A stretch of DNA of 64,000 bases from Acidovorax sp. YS12 (GTDB lineage Bacteria; Pseudomonadota; Gammaproteobacteria; Burkholderiales; Burkholderiaceae_C): contig CP053915.1 of assembly GCA_021496925.1 (NCBI GenBank), forward strand, positions 2,743,001-2,807,000, given 5' to 3'. Positions within the stretch are counted from its first letter, which is position 1, and each line of letters begins with the position of its first letter. The notes beneath the pieces are model-generated. The model searched no databases. It was given only the letters and a program-made list of their open reading frames with translations, and was not told the origin of the DNA. Position numbers and translations under genes: made by a program. Shown one piece after another: positions 34,209 to 43,154 of this stretch.

Positions 34209-35481
34209 GGCGCTGGTCCACCACGCGCAGCAGCTTGCCGGTGCGCGGGTTGGTGTGCAGCGCGGACAGCGCCACCCACTGCACCTCCAGCGGATGCACC
34301 AGCGCCTGCGCCAGCAGGTCGTGGAACATGGGGCGCGCGGCGTAGATGCCGTCCGCCACGCGCTGGCTCGCGGCCGCGCCATGCGCCTGCGGCTCGGCCA
34401 CGGCGATGCGCAGGCAGCAGGCGTCGCGCCGGGCGTGGTGCGTGACCACGAGCTGGAAGTCCTTGAGCCCCAGCGGCGTGCCGGAATGCTCCAGCGCGTG
34501 CAGCGCCTGGCGCACGTCGTCGATGTACAGCGTCATGGGGCCGATGCGCGCGCCCTCCTCGGTGCGCCCGAGCAGGCGAAAGCGCCGTGCCGGCGTGCCG
34601 GGCGGATCGAGCCACTCGCCCTGGTCGCCCACCGGGTAACGCACGATGGGCATGAGCCGGCGGTGCAGGTTGGTGAGCACGATGCGCCCGGGCTGGCCCG
34701 TGGCCTCGATGGGCTGGCCGTGCTCGTCCAGCAGTTCCATGACGGTGCTCTCGTCGAAGCAGTGGTGCACGCCCGGCGCGCCGCCGGGGCTGGCCCAGCC
34801 GAGCTCGCCGTAGTCCACCCCGGCCACGCCGATGGAGCGCACCTGGCAGCCGGGGAACACAGCCTGCACGGCGGCGATCTGGTCTTCGAACATGGGCTCG
34901 CCGCCGTACAGAAAGGTCTGCAGGCGCAGGCGCGCGCGGTCCTCGGGCGTGAGCTGCTCCAGCAGCTTCATGAGCGTGGTCGGCACGCCGGCGAGCACGT
35001 TCAGGTCGAACTGGCGCCAGGTGGCGAGGATTTCGTCGAGGTCGTCGCCCGCCACGGGGTAGCAGATGCCCACGCCCGCCGCCTCGATGGAGCGCGCGAT
35101 GAACAGGAACGACGCGTACAGCTTGCCGGCGTAGAACAGGTTGCCGATGCGGTCGCCGGGCTGCAGCCCGGCGCGGCGCATGCCCTGCCCGAAGGCGTCG
35201 GTGAAGCGGCGCCACTCAGCGTGCGTGAACACCGAGTACTTGGGCTGGCCGGTGGTGCCGCCGCTCTTGAAGGTGATGCCTTCGGTGACCGGCGCGGTGA
35301 ACACCTGGTTGCCCTGCACGGTGTTGGCGGCCCAGAAGCGCTGGCTGTCGAGCACGGGGTAGTCGGCCAGCCGCGTGCTGCCTGGGGGGACAGCCGCGTA
35401 GAAGTCTCTATAAAACGGCGAGTGCGCGCGGGCGAAGGCCAGCAGCTCGCCCAAGGCACGGTCGGGGGACAGAGAAGACAT
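34201..35481 (-). CDS. PaaK-like adenylate-forming ligase
   Basis: A 426-residue member of the phenylacetate-CoA ligase/coenzyme F390 synthetase branch of adenylating enzymes. Visible motifs are the P-loop-like FKSGGTTGQPKYSVFTH, YGGEPMFEDQ, the SIGVAGVDYGELGWASPGG adenosine-pocket region, RIVLTNLHRRLMPIVRYPVGDQGEW and a C-terminal lid ending HTNPRTGKLLRVVDQ, where the Lys of TGK is the expected catalytic Lys. It activates a carboxylic acid as acyl-AMP, then acyl-CoA. Located 3 bases after the LuxC fusion gene in the same operon. Its acid substrate is unknown. Confidence 0.85.
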   Translation of the reverse strand: MSSLSPDRALGELLAFARAHSPFYRDFYAAVPPGSTRLADYPVLDSQRFWAANTVQGNQVFTAPVTEGITFKSGGTTGQPKYSVFTHAEWRRFTDAFGQGMRRAGLQPGDRIGNLFYAGKLYASFLFIARSIEAAGVGICYPVAGDDLDEILATWRQFDLNVLAGVPTTLMKLLEQLTPEDRARLRLQTFLYGGEPMFEDQIAAVQAVFPGCQVRSIGVAGVDYGELGWASPGGAPGVHHCFDESTVMELLDEHGQPIEATGQPGRIVLTNLHRRLMPIVRYPVGDQGEWLDPPGTPARRFRLLGRTEEGARIGPMTLYIDDVRQALHALEHSGTPLGLKDFQLVVTHHARRDACCLRIAVAEPQAHGAAASQRVADGIYAARPMFHDLLAQALVHPLEVQWVALSALHTNPRTGKLLRVVDQRHG

Positions 35482-35484
35482 GGT

Positions 35485-38010
35485 TCAGGCTCCGGCGCGG
35501 TGGTCGCAGACATGGATGAGCTTGCCGCTGGCCGCGTTGCGCACAAAGTCGGCATCGGGCACGCGGCGGATGCGCAGCACGAACGGCAGCGCGGCCTCGG
35601 CCACGCACTGCAGCGGCTCGTAGCTGGCGAACAGCTCGGCCACCACGGCATCGCTGCGGCGGTCGTCCCACAGATCGCTGACCCAGATGTCGAGCAGCGT
35701 GCGCGGGCCATCGCTCTGCACGTGCAACTGCACCGCCCCGGCGTAGCCGAAGCGCTGGCCCAGCGTATCGGCGAAATGGCGGTAGTTCATCAGCGGGCCG
35801 GCCTTGAACACGTCGCCCAGGCGCCCGAGCAGCTCGAAGCGCGGCTCCTGGCGGCCGCAGGCGCAGGGGCCGCTCACCCAGCGGCCCATGTCGCCGATCT
35901 CGTAGCGCTCGATGCGCGGGGCGCTACGCGCCAGCGGCGTGAACAGCAGGCGGCCCACGGCGTCGCCCTGCACCGGGGCGTCGCGCTCCAGCTCGACGAT
36001 CTCCAGCGTCTGCAGCCGCGTGTGCAGGTGGTGCACGGTGCCGCCGCTGTGCAGGCACTGGTAGCCCATGGGGCCGGCGTCGTTGGAGCCGTAGGCGGCC
36101 GAGCGCACCAGCGCCACGCCGCATTCCGCGGTCAAAAAGCGCTCCTGCGCGGCCGACAGCGGCTCGCCGCCGTAGAAGATCTTCTTCACCCCGCCCCAGG
36201 CGCGCAGGCGCTCGCCCTGCGCGGTGAACAGCGCCAGCAGGTGCGGCGGCACGCCGACCAGGGTGTTGGCCTGGTGCTCGATGATCTGCTCGGCGATCAG
36301 CTCGTAGTCCGGCAGCAGCGCCATGGGCAGCTGCAGCACGCGCAGGTGCTCCAGGATGGTCCAGAAGCTGATGAAGCCGCCGTACAGGTGGCCCGCGGCG
36401 AACAGGTTCATCACGCGGTCGGTGGCCGGGTCGAGCCCGGCGGCCACCATGCCGTCGGCGGTGGCGGCCATCTGCGCGTGGTAGTCGGCCCAGCGGAAGC
36501 TGGAGTACGCCACCTTGCCGCTGGAGCCGCCGCTGCGCACCACCAGGCCGGCCTGCGGGTCGCGCGCCTCCAGGGACTGGAAGCCGCTCTTGTCCAGGAT
36601 GGGCCCGCGCGGCGCGGGCAGCCTCTGCGGCGGCTCCAGCGCGTCGAGCTGGCCGAAGTGCTGGAGCACGGGCGGCCCATCGACCGACACGCGCCGCGCC
36701 AGTTGCTGCAGGGCGTACACGCCGTCGTGCGGCGCGCCCAGGTAGCTGTCCACCATCTCGCCGGGGCGGGTGATGCGGCTCACGCCCGCCGACAGCAGCA
36801 CGCGCGCCAGCGGCGCCACGCTGGCCAGGCCCGCGGCCAGCCCGCAGGTCTGCAGCCAGGCGCGCATGGGGCGCAGCAGGGCGGCGAGCTGCGCGCGCTG
36901 CACCGGTTTGAGCCAGATGGTGCGAAACAGCGGCGAGGGGCGCAGCCCTGGGCGCGTGTCGAGCACGATGCGCCACTGGCCCTGCGGGTCTTCAGTGACC
37001 GCCGTGAGGCCCAGCGGCGCCTCGCAGCGCGCCACACTGAGCACGGTGGTGATCTCGGCCTGCTCGGCGCTGTCGGGCTGCTGGCCGGGAATCTGGGGCG
37101 AGACGCGCGCCAGCAGCGCCGCCAGGCGCGCGGCCACGGCGTGCAGGCCGGCCGCGTCGGTCTCCACCATCAGGGTCTGCGGGCTGGAGCAGGCCTGCTG
37201 GTCGAGGCGGCAGATGTCGCGCGCGAAGCCCTCCAGCGCGGTGTCGTCGTCCAGGCAGTCGGCCGCCAGATAGCCGAACGAGACCTTGTGCCCCCAGGTC
37301 ACCAGGCGCGCATGCGCCGGCACCAGCGCGCGCACGGCGGCCACGGCCTTCTCGCCGCCCCAGGCCGAGACCACGTCGGCGCAGGCGAAGAGCTGGCGCA
37401 GCGCGCCCTGGTCGCTCGACGGCAGGCGCAGCACGGCCATGTAGGCGGCGAGCTGGCCAGACGGGTCGGCACCGGCCAGCGCGGCGGCGAACAGCGCGGC
37501 CACGCGGCCGTCGCGCGCGCTGGTCTTGACCACGTTGACGTTGCCCGCCATCAGCCCCTCGACCAGGCCCATGGCGGCGGCCGTGAAGACGTTGGACGGC
37601 GCCACGTGCACCACGCAGCCGCAGGGCGCCCAGGCCTCGTACTGGCGCCCGGGGTAGCGCCGCTGCAGCGCGCCGGGGTGGGCGCTGCCGAGTTCGCTGC
37701 GCAGCTTCTCCTGCATGGCGTCGCGCGCCAGCATGGCGGCCATGGCCTGCAGCATGGCGTCGGCGTCCTCGGGCGGGCAGGTGCGGCAGGCTTCCTCGAA
37801 CAGCGCGGCATGGCAGCCGCTGCGCGCCTGCAATTGCTGCGCCAGGCGGTCGCAGGCGGCCAGCAGCGCCTGCAGCGGGAAGGGCCGGGGCAGCGTGGCG
37901 TCGATGTGCGCGCCCAGGCCCTGCAGGGCCTGGGGCAAGGCATCGGCGGCGATCCACTGGCCGAACCAGTAGTGCGTGCCGGTCTCGGGCGTCAAGTCGG
38001 TCGTGTGCAT
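35485..38010 (-). CDS. LuxC-like acyl-CoA reductase fused to an adenylation (LuxE/PaaK-like) domain
   Basis: An 841-residue fusion. Residues about 40-430 match LuxC acyl-CoA reductases: VVHVAPSNVFTAAAMGLVEGLMAGNVNVVKT, and DQQACSSPQ with the catalytic Cys at position 274, which forms the acyl thioester reduced by NADPH to an aldehyde. Residues about 440-841 are an adenylate-forming domain with VVRSGGSSGKVAYSSFRW, KKIFYGGEPLSAAQERF, SAAYGSNDAGPMGYQ, RYEIGDMGRWVSGPCACG and a C-terminal NAASGKLIHVCDH lid. In bioluminescent bacteria LuxC and LuxE are separate. An AAAGGA site precedes the ATG. It lies between a stand-alone LuxE-like gene and a PaaK-like gene. Product expected: an aldehyde, or an aldehyde-derived compound, from an activated acid. 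Confidence 0.85.
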   Translation of the reverse strand: MHTTDLTPETGTHYWFGQWIAADALPQALQGLGAHIDATLPRPFPLQALLAACDRLAQQLQARSGCHAALFEEACRTCPPEDADAMLQAMAAMLARDAMQEKLRSELGSAHPGALQRRYPGRQYEAWAPCGCVVHVAPSNVFTAAAMGLVEGLMAGNVNVVKTSARDGRVAALFAAALAGADPSGQLAAYMAVLRLPSSDQGALRQLFACADVVSAWGGEKAVAAVRALVPAHARLVTWGHKVSFGYLAADCLDDDTALEGFARDICRLDQQACSSPQTLMVETDAAGLHAVAARLAALLARVSPQIPGQQPDSAEQAEITTVLSVARCEAPLGLTAVTEDPQGQWRIVLDTRPGLRPSPLFRTIWLKPVQRAQLAALLRPMRAWLQTCGLAAGLASVAPLARVLLSAGVSRITRPGEMVDSYLGAPHDGVYALQQLARRVSVDGPPVLQHFGQLDALEPPQRLPAPRGPILDKSGFQSLEARDPQAGLVVRSGGSSGKVAYSSFRWADYHAQMAATADGMVAAGLDPATDRVMNLFAAGHLYGGFISFWTILEHLRVLQLPMALLPDYELIAEQIIEHQANTLVGVPPHLLALFTAQGERLRAWGGVKKIFYGGEPLSAAQERFLTAECGVALVRSAAYGSNDAGPMGYQCLHSGGTVHHLHTRLQTLEIVELERDAPVQGDAVGRLLFTPLARSAPRIERYEIGDMGRWVSGPCACGRQEPRFELLGRLGDVFKAGPLMNYRHFADTLGQRFGYAGAVQLHVQSDGPRTLLDIWVSDLWDDRRSDAVVAELFASYEPLQCVAEAALPFVLRIRRVPDADFVRNAASGKLIHVCDHRAGA

Positions 38011-38020
38011 GGAATTCCTT

Positions 38021-39187
38021 TCAGGCCGAGGGCAGCAGATCCGCAGCGGCGGCAGCGCAGCTCTTGTTGCTCGACGTGCCGGCGCGGCCCAGCACCTCGA
38101 ACCACGGCGTGGGGCAGCCGCAGCCGCAACTGCCGGCAGAGTGGCGCACGGCCAGGTCGCCCATGACCACGCTGTGCGCGGGCACCGAGGTGATGTAGGG
38201 CGAGAGGAAGGACAGGAAGCCCGGCTGGCCGTCGGGCACGGGCGCGAGGGTGCGCACGTCGCGCACCAGCACGCGCGACCACATGGGCGCGTGCAGGCGG
38301 TGCCGCGTGCAGCCGACGTAGGGAATGCTGTGCTCCACCGCGCCGAAGGTTTCGACGATGCGCTCGGGCGCGATGCCCAGCCAGTGGGTGATGCTGGCGT
38401 GCAGCACGTCCTTGGCGATGGCCTGGTCGGCGTGGCCCTTCCAGCCGCCGCCGAAGATCACGCAACTGCCTTCGGGCAGGCGCAGCGGCGCCAGCCCCAG
38501 GCGCTGCATGCGCTGCAGCGCGAAGTGCAGGAAGGCCGGGAAGCCGATGATGCGCGCCGGCACGCCGTCCTGCGCATAGTCCTGCAGCGCCGCCAGGGCG
38601 CCGAAGGCGTCGAACTCGTGCTGGCCCTCGCCCACGGCGCGCAGCGACCAGAACACCTTGGCCGGCGGCGCGTAGCGCATCAGGTACTGGTTGGTGTTGG
38701 AGGTGCCCACGCGCAGGCCCTCGTAGGGCTCGTAGGCGTTGACCAGGTAGTTGGCCGGCGCGCTGCTGGCCACGCCGCGCGCCTGCATCACGTCGTCCAC
38801 CATGCGGCGCGCGTTGCCGATGGTGAAGGCGTCGAAGAACATCTGCGACTTCTGCCCCGTGGTGCCCGAGGAGGTGAGGTGCAGGGCCACGGCGTCTTCG
38901 GGCACCGACAGCGCCTCGTGCTGCTTGAAGAAGTTGGCGTGCACGGGCGGCAGGGCGACGAGGTCGTCCAGCGTGGCCAGCGCGTCCACCCGCACGCCCT
39001 GCTGCGCCAGCAGCGCGCGGTACCAGGGCGAGCGCTGCTGGTGCCAGCGCGTGAGGTCGCGCATGGCGGCGATGAAGCCGGCCTCGGTCTGCGCCTCGGG
39101 CGCATAGGGCGTGGTGTGGGCGCAAAAGCGCTGCACGCTGTCCGGCGCCGTGGCGGCGCTGTCGCAAGGGTCGCAGGGGATTTTCAA
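38021..39187 (-). CDS. LuxE-family acyl-protein synthetase (TTG start)
   Basis: A 388-residue LuxE-type enzyme, which activates a fatty or other acid with ATP and hands it to a partner reductase. Motifs: FFKQHEALSVPEDAVALHLTSSGTTGQKSQ (adenylation loop), CVIFGGGWKGH, ETFGAVEHSIPYVGC and, near the C-terminus, SSNKSCAAAAADLL, whose Cys is at the position used for acyl transfer in LuxE. The start is TTG at 39187: a perfect GGAGG lies 7 bases upstream and no ATG fits. First gene of a four-gene operon (LuxE-like, LuxC-adenylation fusion, PaaK-like, GHKL-GNAT) with gaps of 10 bases or fewer. No luxA/luxB in the window, so light production is not implied. Confidence 0.87.
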   Translation of the reverse strand: MKIPCDPCDSAATAPDSVQRFCAHTTPYAPEAQTEAGFIAAMRDLTRWHQQRSPWYRALLAQQGVRVDALATLDDLVALPPVHANFFKQHEALSVPEDAVALHLTSSGTTGQKSQMFFDAFTIGNARRMVDDVMQARGVASSAPANYLVNAYEPYEGLRVGTSNTNQYLMRYAPPAKVFWSLRAVGEGQHEFDAFGALAALQDYAQDGVPARIIGFPAFLHFALQRMQRLGLAPLRLPEGSCVIFGGGWKGHADQAIAKDVLHASITHWLGIAPERIVETFGAVEHSIPYVGCTRHRLHAPMWSRVLVRDVRTLAPVPDGQPGFLSFLSPYITSVPAHSVVMGDLAVRHSAGSCGCGCPTPWFEVLGRAGTSSNKSCAAAAADLLPSA

Positions 39188-39330
39188 GGCATGTCCTCCA
39201 GAGGGCTGGGAAATTCTAGTAACGGGCGCACGCGCCGCCCGGGACGATGTTGGGCGCCTGCGTCCGGGGCGAGGGAACCCGTCCCGCGCTGCCGCGATGC
39301 CGTGCCAGCGCAAGGCGCCGCTATTCTTTC

Positions 39331-39412
39331 AGGAGCTGCTAGCGCTTGATTGGCGGTCACTTCACAATAAAAACACTGTCAAACCATTGCCAATCAAGCG
39401 CCAGCAGCTCCT
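39331..39412. repeat. REP-like long hairpin between PP2C gene and Lux-like operon
   Basis: Arms at 39331-39354 and 39389-39412 match over 24 bases with one mismatch (AGGAGCTGCT(A/G)GCGCTTGAT...). The right arm overlaps the stop codon of the PP2C gene. No T-run, so it is probably an mRNA-stabilising or weakly terminating element in the 223-base gap. Confidence 0.8.
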
Positions 39413-41429
39413 ATTTTTGATGACCCAGGTAGCGCAGCGCCACGCAGGTGATGTCGTCGGCCTGGGGCGCGCCGCGCTCGAAGGCGTGCACGTCGGCCAG
39501 CACCTGGGCGGCGATGTGCGCGGGCGCGTGGTCGGTGGCGGCCAGCGCGGCGTGCAGGGCCTGGCCCAGGCGCGCGTCGCCGTACTCCTGCCCGTCGGGG
39601 TCGAAGGCTTCGGTCACGCCGTCGGTGTAGAGAAAGAGCTGGTCGCCGGCCTGCAGATCCACGCTGCCATGGCGGTAGGCGAAGCCCTCGCTCACCGCCA
39701 CGGCCACGCCGCCGGTGCGCGCCAGCGGCGCCACGCTGCCGTCGCCGCGCAGCAGGTAGGGCGGGTTGTGCCCGGCGTTGACGTAGCGCACATGCCCGCT
39801 CTCCAGGTGCAGCACGCCGTAGAACAGCGTGACGAACATCATCTGGTCGTTCTCCGCCGCCAGCAGGTCGTTGAGCTGCGCCACGCAGCGCGTGGGCTCG
39901 GCGATGAACTGCGCCGTGGCCTTGAGCAGCGTGCGCGTGATGGTCATGAACAGCGCCGCCGGCACGCCCTTGCCCGACACGTCGGCGATGACGAAGCCCA
40001 GGTGCGCGTCGTCGATGAAGAAGTAGTCGTAGAAGTCGCCCCCGACCTCGCGCGCCGGCGTGATGTGGCAGTGCAACTGCACGCGCGCGTCCTGCGGCGG
40101 CTGGCGCGGCAGGATGCTGAGCTGCACCTGCGCAGCGATCTGCAGCTCCTGCTCCAGCCCGGCCAGGCGGTTCTTGGTGATGAGCGCCTCGCGCAGCTCC
40201 TGCACCATGCCGGTGAGGCGCTGGTGCTGGTCGATGAGGCGGCCCGACAGCTCGTTCATCACGCCCGCGAGCTGGCGCAGCTGCTCCTCCTCGCTGCGCC
40301 CGGCCTCGAAATCGAGCGGCTGGTGCGTGGCCTGGGCCAGCGCCTGCAGCTTGGTGCGCAGCAGGCGCTCCTGGCGGCGGCGCACGCGCTCGCGCAGCGC
40401 GCGCGTGGCGGCCAGCTCCTGGGCGTTGCGCCGGAACGTGGCCACGGCCTGCGCGATGCGCCCGATTTCGTCGTTGCCGCTGTAGGGCAGGTGCACGCTG
40501 GCGTCGCCCTGCGCCAGGGCCTGCAGCGCGTCGATGGACTTTTCCAGCGGCTGCAGGCTGCGCCGCAGGTACCAGTTCAGCCCCAGCAGCACGGCCAGCA
40601 CCAGCGCCGCCGTGCCGCCCAGCGCCAGGCGTTCGAGGAAGCGGCTGGCCTCGGCGTCCTGGGTGTGGTCGGCCAGCGTCACCAGCGTGCCCGCCGCATG
40701 GCCAGCTAGGTCGTTCACCGGCATGCTGCTGACGGTGTAGCTGCGCGCGTCCAGCTCCAGCTCGGCGTATTGGGCGCCACGCAGCGCCACGTGCGGGGCC
40801 GCCGCCTGCCACAGCGCGGCATCGGTGGTGCGCAGCAGGCGCCCGTGCAGGTCGAGCAGGGCCACCGCCGCGCCCGTGCGCCGGGCCATCTGCGCCAGGG
40901 CATGGCCGGCGTCGCGCGCCAGCACCAGCACGGCGGCATCGCCCTGCCCCGCCAGGCGGCGCGTGGACAGCACCAGCACCTTGCTGCTGCCGACCAGGCG
41001 CAGGCCGTCCACGGCGTCGCCCACGCTGGCGCGCTCCAGGCTGTCGGCGTCGAGCAGGGGGCTGTCCAGCGTCTGCCCCCAGAGCATGGGCGCGCTGCCC
41101 ATGCCCAGCAGCGCCACCAGGGCCAGCGGCCCGTCCGGCCCGGGCAGCAGCCCTTCGCGCTCCATGGCCTGGGCCAGGTCGTCGCTGTCGCCCAGCCGCA
41201 CGCCGCGCTGGAACTGGGGCACCAGGAGCAGCTTGTCGGTGGACTCATCGAGCGCGCGGTCCTCGGCGGCCAGCGCCTCGGCCCACAGCGCCGCCTGCGC
41301 GCTCTGGGCGGTGGCGGCCAGGCGCTGGCGCAGCAGCTGCTCGTGCAGCAGGCTGCCGCCCAGCAGGCACAGCGCGGAGAACAGCAGCCCGGCCGCGGCG
41401 ATTCCAGTGATGCGTGTGCGCAGCAGCAT
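39411..41429 (-). CDS. membrane-bound PP2C (SpoIIE/RsbU-type) phosphatase with periplasmic sensor and HAMP
   Basis: A 672-residue sensor phosphatase. An N-terminal membrane helix (about 5-30), a large periplasmic sensor (about 30-275) and a second helix (FLERLALGGTAALVLAVLLGLNW) precede a HAMP segment (about 300-355, LQPLEKSIDALQALAQGD). A coiled linker leads to the C-terminal PP2C domain (about 425-670) with GGDFYDYFF, IADVSGKGVPAALFM, NAGHNPPYLL, FLYTDGVTEAFDPDG and DDITCVALRYL, all metal-binding Asp present. Such enzymes dephosphorylate STAS antagonists, so the STAS/RsbW pair 12-14 kb away is a likely output. It follows the sensor-like genes 41606-43154 on the same strand. Confidence 0.92.
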   Translation of the reverse strand: MLLRTRITGIAAAGLLFSALCLLGGSLLHEQLLRQRLAATAQSAQAALWAEALAAEDRALDESTDKLLLVPQFQRGVRLGDSDDLAQAMEREGLLPGPDGPLALVALLGMGSAPMLWGQTLDSPLLDADSLERASVGDAVDGLRLVGSSKVLVLSTRRLAGQGDAAVLVLARDAGHALAQMARRTGAAVALLDLHGRLLRTTDAALWQAAAPHVALRGAQYAELELDARSYTVSSMPVNDLAGHAAGTLVTLADHTQDAEASRFLERLALGGTAALVLAVLLGLNWYLRRSLQPLEKSIDALQALAQGDASVHLPYSGNDEIGRIAQAVATFRRNAQELAATRALRERVRRRQERLLRTKLQALAQATHQPLDFEAGRSEEEQLRQLAGVMNELSGRLIDQHQRLTGMVQELREALITKNRLAGLEQELQIAAQVQLSILPRQPPQDARVQLHCHITPAREVGGDFYDYFFIDDAHLGFVIADVSGKGVPAALFMTITRTLLKATAQFIAEPTRCVAQLNDLLAAENDQMMFVTLFYGVLHLESGHVRYVNAGHNPPYLLRGDGSVAPLARTGGVAVAVSEGFAYRHGSVDLQAGDQLFLYTDGVTEAFDPDGQEYGDARLGQALHAALAATDHAPAHIAAQVLADVHAFERGAPQADDITCVALRYLGHQK

Positions 41430-41437
41430 GTCAGTTA

Positions 41438-41609
41438 TCCATGGCGCCACGCGCCACCCGCAGCCCATGAAACCGGCGCGGCCCATGCGCGGGCCACCGC
41501 GCAAGGGCCGCCCCGCCGCGCTGGTGGCGTCCCCCTGCCCGCATGGCGCAGCCATGCGAGAGCGGGGGGAAGGCGCGAAGCGCCTCAGGGGGGTGTTGTT
41601 TCATCTCAG
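41438..41609 (-). repeat. structured GC-rich 3-prime repeat, copy 1
   Basis: Read in minus-strand sense it starts with the stop codon of the upstream sensor gene (TGA in CTGAGATGAAACAACA), then CCCCCCTGAGGCGC-TTC-GCGCCTT (hairpin 1), CCCCCC, GCATGGC-TGC-GCCATGC (hairpin 2), GGGCAGGGGGACG and a GC-rich tail. It is about 80 percent identical to 58438-58600; the differences in hairpin 1 are compensatory. Confidence 0.85.
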
Positions 41610-42409
41610 TGTGTCTCCGCGGCCTGGCGCACGATGCGCTCGATGCCCGCACGCATGTGGCCGTCGAAATCCATCGTCAGCAGTTCGTGCGCGTAGGCCT
41701 GCAGGGCCTCGTGCGCGGCGCGCTGCTCGTCGTCGCCCTGGGCCAGGGTGTCGAGCACCAGTTGCAGTCCATCGGCGCGCCCCCGCCCTTCGGGCGGCGG
41801 CAGGCCGTCGCCGCGGCCCTGCTGCAGCCGTGCCAGGACGGCGCGGCGCTGGGCCTCCAGGCGGGCGCCAGGGCGCAGCGCCGCCCAGAGCGCCGCCGCC
41901 AGCGCCGTGCCCAGCACCGCCACGGCGCTGAGCCACAGGGCCTGCCCCTGGCTGCCCGGCAGCGCGGCAGCGCTCTCGGTGCCCGCCACGACGAAGCCCG
42001 CGGGCGCGGCGCCCGGTGCGAGCGCCGCGGCGCCGGACACGATGGGCACGCGCACCGCCCCCGGCGCCAGCGGCCGCCCCACGGCGTGCAGGGGGGTGCC
42101 GTCGGCCTGCTCCACGGCCAGGGCGCTGAGCACGGGCTGGCGCTTCAAGGTGGCCTCCAGGTAGGGCGGCACGCCGGGCAGCTCGGCCAGCGGAATGCCC
42201 AGGCGCACCGCCCGGCCGAGCTGCTGGGCCAGGGTCTGCGCGACGGACTGGGCGATGGCCTGCACGTCCTGGTTCGCGGCGCGCTCGCCGCTGGCGCGCA
42301 GCCCGTGCAGCGTCCAGGCGGCGCAGGCGCTGCCCACGCCCGCCAGCACGGCGAACACCCACAGGCCGACGCGCCAGCGCAGGTCCTGCCATGCGCTGTC
42401 ATGCCTCAT
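41606..42409 (-). CDS. membrane-anchored periplasmic sensor-like protein
   Basis: A 267-residue protein with one N-terminal helix (WRVGLWVFAVLAGVGSACAAWTL), a periplasmic segment (about 35-170), a second helix (ALWLSAVAVLGTALAAALWAAL) and a helical cytoplasmic tail of about 65 residues with no kinase or cyclase domain. The periplasmic part includes LGIPLAELPGV...LKRQPVLSALAVEQADG, which recurs in similar form in the MFS fusion at 46325 (VGVPAQELVGVPAHAAALQ...ALAVRTPGG). It overlaps the upstream sensor-like gene by 11 bases. It probably passes a periplasmic signal to the neighbouring PP2C phosphatase; inferred from context. Confidence 0.65.
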   Translation of the reverse strand: MRHDSAWQDLRWRVGLWVFAVLAGVGSACAAWTLHGLRASGERAANQDVQAIAQSVAQTLAQQLGRAVRLGIPLAELPGVPPYLEATLKRQPVLSALAVEQADGTPLHAVGRPLAPGAVRVPIVSGAAALAPGAAPAGFVVAGTESAAALPGSQGQALWLSAVAVLGTALAAALWAALRPGARLEAQRRAVLARLQQGRGDGLPPPEGRGRADGLQLVLDTLAQGDDEQRAAHEALQAYAHELLTMDFDGHMRAGIERIVRQAAETH

Positions 42410-43154
42410 GGTCGAGCTCCTCCAGTTGCCGCATGCCCTGCTGGTAGCGCTGGCGCGCCGCGTCCCAGCGCACACGCTGGGCCTGGGCAGCCTGCACCAG
42501 GGGCGTGGCCGCGCCCGGCTGCGCGGGCGCGCCCTGCAGCACCCGGGCCGCGTCGCCATACGGCTTGAGCGCCTGCCGCAGCCCGGCGTACAGCAGCGCC
42601 GCCACGGCCGCGCACGCCAGCGCCAGCATGGCGAGCCATTGCACCGCCTGCTGGCCGCGCTCGTACCACTGGGCCAGCGTGAGCGGCGCGGCCACGGTGG
42701 AGAAGGTGACCACGATGCCCCCGGCCGCCTGGCCCAGGTCGTTCTCGAAGCGGGTGCCGATCTGGCGCTGGCCCGGCGCGGCGCTGTCCCACGGCAGGTC
42801 GCGCGCCAGCCAGGCGCGCCAGCCCTCGGGCACCTGGGTGCCGCGGTTGCCCACGTCGGTGCTGTAGAGCACGGTGCCGCCGGCGGCGAACACGTCGATG
42901 GCCACCACCCCGGCGAATGCGGCCTGCTCGCGCGCGATGACCTGCTGCAGGACTTCGAGCTGCTCCAGCTGCAGCCCCGTGGCGAGGTAGTTCTCGGCGG
43001 CGGTGCGCAGGTTGCGCAGCAAGTGGCCGTCGCGCAGGGCCTGCAGCTCGGCCTGGCGCGTCTGCTGGGCCTGCTGGGCCAGCAGCAGCAGCGCCGCCAG
43101 CAGCGCCAGCAGCGCCAGCAGGGCGATGGCGTAGATGCGCGTGAGCAGCTTCAT
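42399..43154 (-). CDS. membrane-anchored sensor-like protein with HAMP-like tail
   Basis: A 251-residue protein. The first helix (IYAIALLALLALLAALLLLA) is followed by a periplasmic part (about 30-165) with TGLQLEQLEVLQQVIAREQAAFAGVVAIDVFAAGGTVLYSTD, a PAS/Cache-like sensing motif. The second helix (WLAMLALACAAVAALLYAGL) leads into a short HAMP-like tail and nothing else. The start overlaps the alanine racemase stop by four bases (ATGA). Its lack of an output domain suggests it works as a subunit with the neighbouring sensors and phosphatase. No family name can be given with certainty. Confidence 0.65.
   Translation of the reverse strand: MKLLTRIYAIALLALLALLAALLLLAQQAQQTRQAELQALRDGHLLRNLRTAAENYLATGLQLEQLEVLQQVIAREQAAFAGVVAIDVFAAGGTVLYSTDVGNRGTQVPEGWRAWLARDLPWDSAAPGQRQIGTRFENDLGQAAGGIVVTFSTVAAPLTLAQWYERGQQAVQWLAMLALACAAVAALLYAGLRQALKPYGDAARVLQGAPAQPGAATPLVQAAQAQRVRWDAARQRYQQGMRQLEELDHEA

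Noticed and set aside
33940..38166. A 1408-codon open frame on the + strand
   Set aside because: Antisense to the LuxC fusion, PaaK-like and GNAT genes, all of which have catalytic motifs. It is a codon-bias shadow.
32694..39187. A bioluminescence (lux) operon
   Set aside because: LuxC- and LuxE-type genes are present, but no luxA, luxB or luxD is in the window and the order and fusions differ from lux operons.
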